Shown in pieces: positions 57,852-64,000 of a DNA stretch of 64,000 nucleotides. Origin of the DNA: Ostrinia nubilalis (Eukaryota; Arthropoda; Insecta; Lepidoptera; Crambidae); contig NC_087090.1 in NCBI RefSeq assembly GCF_963855985.1, positions 12,832,501 through 12,896,500 on the forward strand, written 5' to 3'. The translations under genes and the position numbers were made by a program. Under the pieces are notes generated by a model that was not told where the DNA came from, did not search any database, and saw only the letters and a program-made list of their open reading frames with translations. How positions within the stretch are numbered: the stretch's first letter is position 1; each line of letters begins with the position of its first letter.

Positions 57852-59457
57852 AAAAGGTCCCATCAGAAGGATAATTACACAAAATAGTTTAGCCTTTTTG
57901 CATCTTTCTTGAAATGTTTTCCAACAGCATCTCTCAATCACTCAAGAACCTACGCATGGTAGGCTCAATCCTTGCAGCCTCTGGCGGCGTCCCATTAAAA
58001 ATAATCGACGCCCGCGAAAATATCGAGTGCTTCCACTAATGACATCGCGGAAAACAAAGCAACCGGGTCGGATCGGGTCGGTGGGCTCACGCCTGATCGG
58101 GGGGCGACCCGACCGTGAAGACTTTGGCCCGCAAGTGACGAGTGATTTTGAAGTCAGGCCCTATCGTGCGAGCGTGCCGTCTTGGATTTAAGTATGCGAA
58201 AGTTCTTAATGGGGTTTTATTAATGGCATCGGCTGGATGTAAAGGATTCGTGGAACTTTAGCATAAGAGTCAAAATATAAGATACCTATCGACGTAAACA
58301 AAGCATAGTTTGTAACTTATAGGTATAAAACTTGGAAAATATGGACCTACTTAATACGGCAAAGAACATAGAAACCTCTATGTTCTGTGTAATACAGCAA
58401 AGTCGTGCGAAAATAATCGTGCTAGATACAACACTATACAATTCAACAATATTTACCGAAAATAAGCAAATAAGAAGAAGATACCATAAAATGTAGGATT
58501 ACAGACAAGAATAAGACGTATGCAATGTACGCGTTTTACTACAGGGAAAGTGAATTTTCAGCTCAAATTCGTTTTAATAGGTCAATTGCACGAAAATGTT
58601 TGTGCTGTTTTTGTTACAAATGAAATTATTGCGGGAATAAAATATTTTACTGCCTGTCAATTTGGCGGGTTCAGATATTAAGCAGAGGTTAAAATTTTAT
58701 TAGCGAGGTTACGGCGAGCGGAGCCGCGGCGTGACGTTGTTAGATTCTCCGCGGTATTCTTCGTACATTCGTACACCCAAGTTGAAAGAGTTAAGACATC
58801 TTAACAACTTTATTCCCTTATAAATAAGGGCCAATTTCTGTCAAAGTGCGGGCTATTATTGCACTTGACTGTACATTTACAGCTTGATGTAAGACAATGC
58901 CAACAAATAAAGCAAAACTCTCTTATTTATTGCTTCGAAGAACATCAAGGGATATTTATCCACGCTCGCAGTGATGCCGAATGAAAGGAATTCCCTATAG
59001 GTTCGGGAGTTAGTTCACTTATTAAATGATTTGAAGCATTTTTGCTGGTTTTTGACTATTAATCAAGATTGAAAAGTTTATTGAATTTAAAAAAGACTGC
59101 TATTCAAACTCGTATAAATATTAACGCATTTAGACGTTTGTTTGCTTCTTATAAAAAACTCCATAAGGGATAATAAATTCATAGAGTCATCTGGCAACAC
59201 TGAACCCGCTTGGATTCAGCTAGAGATGAACAACATTGTTGTGTGAAGTCGATCTATGGTATTCTCATTTTTGTTTTATTACATCACAAACTCACGAAGT
59301 ATTTATTTAAAGTAATTTCTCTTCGTGAAAAAATATTTCACGCGGTAAGCACAGATCTTTTATTGTTTGGGGACTTGAAGCGTATGGATACAGACCCTAT
59401 TTCTAATTTCGAGTATATGGCATAATATGGCTGTATGCACTAAGTGTAAAGAAGCTG
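57852..59457. other. Non-coding; one GC-rich block
   Basis: 58060-58150 repeats gggtcgg/ggatcgggtcggtgggctc words and is candidate regulatory sequence. The rest is AT-rich and unrecognised. Confidence 0.3.
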
Positions 59458-59624
59458 AAAAAAATTAATCGGATAGGTCCAGTTTAATTTAATTGTTTTG
59501 TAACCTATTTTATTGATACCGTTTTATAGAGCTCGTGAAGCACTTTCAGTATCAGTAATCAGTTTTTCGATACCTTGTATAGTTTAGAAATAAATGACTG
59601 AAATCACATATCGTTTCCACCCTG
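59458..59624. mobile_element. Right-half copy of the CAGGGTGG-ended foldback element
   Basis: agctcgtgaagcactttcag, gtatagtttagaaataaatg and atcgtttccaccctg match the right arm at 41650-41816. The left arm is missing. Confidence 0.75.
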
Positions 59625-59735
59625 TATGTTGGTGCGGCGTGCGCTTGGCGATATATCCTTTGGAAATAGCGTAGCGTACCTACCTTAAATATTGCTAGAC
59701 ACGCCTTGAGCCTTCATATAAGACTGATTGTAATA

Positions 59736-59812
59736 AGCCACGTTGAAATTATTGTTTTTCAATTTATCTAGTCTAATAAGTGTACCTATTGTATAAGTTT
59801 AATCGACGTGGC
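59736..59812. repeat. Short imperfect inverted repeat
   Basis: taagccacgttgaaatta at the left pairs with taatcgacgtggctca at the right across an AT-rich loop. Possible MITE remnant. Confidence 0.45.
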
Positions 59813-59814
59813 TC

Positions 59815-60335
59815 ATCGATGCATCATGCGCGCTAACAAGCTAGGCGCGTGCGAGTGTGATGCGCTGCAAGCTGCAACAAAGGTGACGTAATTGGCGCAT
59901 TGTAGGCGCCGGGGGCGGGCATCGTTAGCCCTTTCTTTCGCAGACGCGGTTTCGTCCGGGCTTGCTAATTAACTATGAAATTAATTGACGCAGCAAAGTT
60001 TCCGAGTGAAACTTGAATTAATTGGCACGTCCGACTTCAGCCTAATTAGGAGTCTGAGGCTTTTCAGTATCGCGCTCGTTGAAGCTGTGAAAAACACACA
60101 AAAGTGTTGTGAACGAATAGTTTGCGCACGGAAATTTTCACCCGAATCGAAATATGGTGGTTAATTGCGTGCCGTGTTTGAATAACGTGTGTACGAGCGG
60201 CCCCTTGGGAAATGTGGGCTCGCCGGCCGCAAAAATCTCGGTCGAACGTACGCAAATTAATTGTCGATGTCTACAATATGCGAGCAATATTTTGATAAAA
60301 AGAAACCTTATTGTGAAAAAAGTAAAAAAAAAACT
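59815..60335. promoter_or_regulatory. Candidate regulatory block rich in homeodomain-type words
   Basis: Contains ttgctaattaactatgaaat, ttaattgacgcagcaaag, gaattaattggcacgtccga, cagcctaattagg and gcaaattaattgtcg: repeated TAATTA/ATTAAT cores within GC-richer sequence. No coding potential. Enhancer role is inference. Confidence 0.3.
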
Positions 60336-61544
60336 TTAAACATGAGCACAAGTTCAACTGAACCGCGACAGATGGCGCTGTATGTACCGAAAGGTGTAAG
60401 TTTAAGTTAGCAATCGGAGTCCCGTAGCATTATTGTTGTGGTTGATTCTTTTGTTTCATATTAACTCAAGAAAATTCCTCGTTACTACGTTTTGTTAAAA
60501 AATAACTTGGTTCAAACACAATGTTTAAATTGCGTTTTGTTTTATTTGGCAAACGTGCTTATCGTACTTGTACACAAAGTTGCGTCTGTCCCGCGGCGCT
60601 GGCCCTCCATAATTAACATGCATTATGAATTATCGAAAATGACCCACTCCGATACCCCTAATTACACGCTTCCAAGACCCGAGGTTAGGGCTTAGGGATG
60701 TGCTTCGAATGCGATGTCGAGCGTTGATACTGAAGTATCGTTGACGTTATAAAATTATTTGCAAATAAATATTAATAAAACTGTGACTGAAACCTAAAAC
60801 TGAGGTTTTCCGTGTACTAGGACAAGACGTATCTATGTAGTTACCTAAAAATTTATGATTTTAAACTGTGGTTGCAAATGCTAATATTGATGAAATTATC
60901 ACAAAAATAGCAATTTGGCAATGACAATATTTTTCTAAAAACAGTGGTGATTTTTTCAGTAGGTATCAATTTCAGCGTTTAAGAAACTATAACCAAAAAG
61001 TTGATTCGCTGTAAAATATCGGAAAATGATATGATATTAAAATTTTTATACGATTACATTCTCAAAGAATGCATATTGAACATAAACAATCGAGATGATT
61101 GTAGGCTCAATAATACTCCAGTCCGATTAAACTCGGCTGGGCCATCCCTCTACCCAGACCCAACATTGGTCCCTCGTAATGAATAGCTTTGTATTTTATT
61201 AATACGTGTTTCCGACCATTATTAGATATCTTCGTCGGGATGAATCATACCTCGAGCCCCATTACGTGTTAATTGGGTTTATTTGCCTTTGTTTTATTTC
61301 CTTTCAATTTATGTGGTGCGTGTGGAATCGGTTGCTTGGGACGTGTTGCAAATTGCAGTTCGAATGCTATTATTTACTTTGAGTTGTATAAATTGCTGTT
61401 CCTAATCAATAGTTGTGGCTTTGGGTATTTTTTATTTGGGTAGTCGTATACTCCTAAAAGTAACGTTTGAAATGTGTCATCTAGGATTAGAAAAAAAAAG
61501 CTGTCGGTTTTTCACTATGACAAATCCTGTAGAGCAGTGTTTCT
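60336..61544. other. Non-coding; nothing recognised
   Basis: Mostly AT-rich with short compositional open frames (60492-60695, 61001-61186). Confidence 0.4.
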
Positions 61545-61640
61545 GCTCAGCACAGGCCCCAAGCAGTGGTAGGGTTAAATTAATACTGAGACATGTAAAA
61601 CCGCTCTTTAGAAGCCTATTTGCAGAAACCTGTTTTTTTA
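61545..61640 (+). repeat. LINE 3'-end fragment
   Basis: ccaagcagtggtagggttaa and gaagcctatttgcagaaa. Same family as 16725-16830 and 63360-63460. Confidence 0.6.
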
Positions 61641-61852
61641 GACATTTGCGGAGAGACAGACCATAAGAAGAAAAAAATAATTTAAAACCATCACATCTCT
61701 CACGAAGACGTCGTTTTTCTTGCTCTAAATTTCGCGACATATTATTCCCAAACCAGACATTTATTTAATACCCCACAACAAATCCCGTCCAAATACACTT
61801 GTATTCCGTAGGTGGGAAATATTCCGATCGCTGGTTGCGGCGCCCGCGCGGA

Positions 61853-63126
61853 ATAAGCCTATTGCCGGTCACAGTCGATCGCACAAACTGAACTGGATCG
61901 CTGGGACTCGGCCCGCTGTCTGTGCCGCTGTGTACCACTGTGTCGGTCTCGGATCAGGTGCCGAAGCTTAACGTCTATAAGTACAGAGTTATATGATGGT
62001 ACAGGATATTAGAAAATGAATAAGTGATATTCTACAACATACTTACTTATACCGAACTGTGATATGCAGATATGGGATGTTTATAATTTGATGTCCCATA
62101 GGTTCTTATTTCTCATAAATAGCCGTATTTGAAGAGGTCATTTTTGTCCCAAAAACAGTGATAAGCCTATTGCCGGTCACAGTCGATCGCACAAACTGAA
62201 CTGGATAGCTGTTGGGACTCGGCCCGCTGATTACCACTGTGTCGGTCTAGGCTTTAAAACTATGTTAGGCCTATTGCCGGTCACAGTCGATCGCACAAAC
62301 TGAACGGGATCGCTGGGACTCGGCCCACTGTCTTGGCCGCTGTGTACCACTGTGTCGGTCTAGGCTTTAAAACGATGTTAAGCCTATTGCCGGTCACAGT
62401 TGATCGCACAAACAGAACTGGATCGCTAGGACTCGGCCCGCTGTATACCACTGTGTCGGTCTAGGCTTTAAAACTATGTTAGGCCTATTGCCGGTCACAG
62501 TCGATCGCACAAACTGAACGGGATCGCTGGGACTCGGCCCACTGTCTTGGCCGCTGTGTACCACTGTGTCGGTCTAGGCTTTAAAACTATGTTAAGCCTA
62601 TTGCCGGTCACAGTCGATCGCACAAACTGAACTGGATTGCTGCTGGGACTCGGCCCGCTGTATACCACTGTGTCGGTCTAGGCTTTAAAACGATGTTAAG
62701 CCTATTGCCGGTCACAGTTGATCGCACAAACAGAACTGGATCGCTAGGACTCGGCCCGCTGTATTCCACTGTGTCGGTCTAGGCTTTAAAACGATGTTAA
62801 GCCTATTGCCGGTCACAGTTGATCGCACAAACTGAACTGGATCGCTGGGACTCGGCCCGCTGTCTGTGCCGCTGTGTACCACTGTGTCGGTCTCGGAACA
62901 GGTGCCAAAGCTTAACGTCTATAAGTACAGAGTTATATGATGGTACAGGATATTAGAAAATGAATAAGTGATATTCTACAACATACTTATTTATACCGAA
63001 CTATGATATGCAGATATGGGTTGTTTATAATTTGATGTCGCATAGGTTCTTATTTCCCATAAAAAGCCGTATTTGAAGAGGTCATTTTTGTCACAAAAAC
63101 AGTGATAAGCCTATTGCCTGTCACAG
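61853..63126. repeat. Complex satellite, 101/104/113/308-bp units
   Basis: The start word cctattgccggtcacag recurs at 61858, 62166, 62270, 62383, 62484, 62597, 62701, 62802 and 63110. The spacings are 308, 104, 113, 101, 113, 104, 101 and 308 bp. Each unit also carries gatcgcacaaactgaac, ggactcggcccgctgt and accactgtgtcggtctagg. The two 308-bp units at the ends carry an extra 200-bp block (ggtgccgaagcttaacgtct … cagtgataag). Confidence 0.95.
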
Positions 63127-64000
63127 ATTAAATATTTTTGTTCACAAACATTAAGATTTCGCAAAAAAAAAGAGAGAGAATATATTGATTGCTTTAATTC
63201 TTGATCAAGTGATCCAAGAATGTCCGAGCTTTTTTTTTTCAGTTTCAGTTGTAAGCGTTCAGGAACCACAAAATAAATTTTGTACAGGAACACTAACAAC
63301 TAACTTTCTAGTAGAGCTGCGTCTTCTCAGTACTTACTGGCATAGAAAACTGGTGTTACTGGCCAGTAATACTGCCCCAAGCAGTGATAGGGTTAAGCTT
63401 AAAAAGTTGCTTCGCAACATGCAAAAGAGTTTTCAAAAGTCAATTTACCTCGACCAAATGAATTTATGAGACATAAAAAACATAAAACCTCAATTTTCAC
63501 TTAACGCTTTTCAAGAGGTGATACTTAATAAAAATAACCGAAATCTTGCGTCGGCGCTGAAGTGACCGCTAATGACCGCGCGTCTCGTTAGCGCGAGGGT
63601 TCTCGATCCCACCAAGATAGCGCCCCTTCTTCTTTCTATACGTTTTGCGCAATTTTACAATAATCCATTGAAATAATGACGTCAGCATACTTATTTTGCA
63701 GAGTAAAAAGTTGGTAGGTTATACTTTAATGATGGTCCTATGACACGGATTCTATTCACTTTCAAACGCAAGAAAATTCAAGAAATGTAGTTTTCTTGAT
63801 TCTGCCAGATTTTCATCTAGAATTCATTCATCATCATGCTGAAATCGTGCTAGGATGTTGAATACAATAGTACCTAATATTATGTTCAATGTTTTTTATA
63901 AAACATTAACTAACACCACTCGGATAAGAATAATGGCGGGACAGCGGATGTGACCGACCGATACATAAACTACATCACTGAAACACACGGCTCTGCATCA
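63127..64000. other. Non-coding end of window
   Basis: A LINE 3'-end fragment (ccccaagcagtgatagggtt, 63360-63460). 63540-63620 is GC-richer (tgcgtcggcgctgaagtgac). No gene seen. Confidence 0.4.

Overview
This window is nuclear DNA of an insect, almost certainly a moth or butterfly. It is AT-rich, carries one protein gene split by GT-AG introns, and is filled with repeat families I recognise as typical of lepidopteran genomes: tRNA-derived SINEs, CR1/Jockey-type LINE tails, 'gcccgcggcttcaccc…ataatattagta' Helitron-like repeats, and many MITEs. No bacterial-type operon, CRISPR array or viral genome is visible. I found no sign of a wholly new biological system. The most interesting signals are structural.

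Region 1 (1-18 kb): a complete SLC5-family sodium/solute symporter on the + strand. Its twelve coding exons (1040-17646) join without a frame break into a 598-residue protein. It most resembles the branch holding sodium-coupled monocarboxylate transporters, the multivitamin transporter and the iodide symporter. Its introns hold MITEs, a SINE, Helitron-like repeats, a 3' LINE fragment, and a local tandem triplication of the 3' part of exon 8. That triplication keeps a reading frame open through the first duplicate.

Region 2 (18-43.6 kb): no gene recognised. It holds a MITE next to the transporter, a hAT-like element with an 8-bp target duplication, a 121-bp-arm palindrome at the end of a larger repeat, a Harbinger-like MITE with TAA duplications, several moderately GC-rich non-coding blocks that look regulatory, a 3.2-kb long-arm inverted-repeat element inserted in a SINE with LINE RNase H remains in its centre, and a three-level nest of transposons at 40.8-41.9 kb whose empty sites can be reconstructed.

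Region 3 (43.6-64 kb): it opens with a GC-rich block that looks like a promoter plus a non-coding first exon ending in a strong donor at 43996. This may be the start of a + strand gene whose later exons lie outside the window. The rest is non-coding: more MITEs, an inverted-repeat family near 49.7/50.0/54.7 kb, a 107-bp tandem repeat, a second long-arm foldback element (56.3-57.85 kb), and a complex satellite with 101/104/113/308-bp units (61.85-63.13 kb).

All calls come from reading the sequence and from remembered family motifs. No database search was made.
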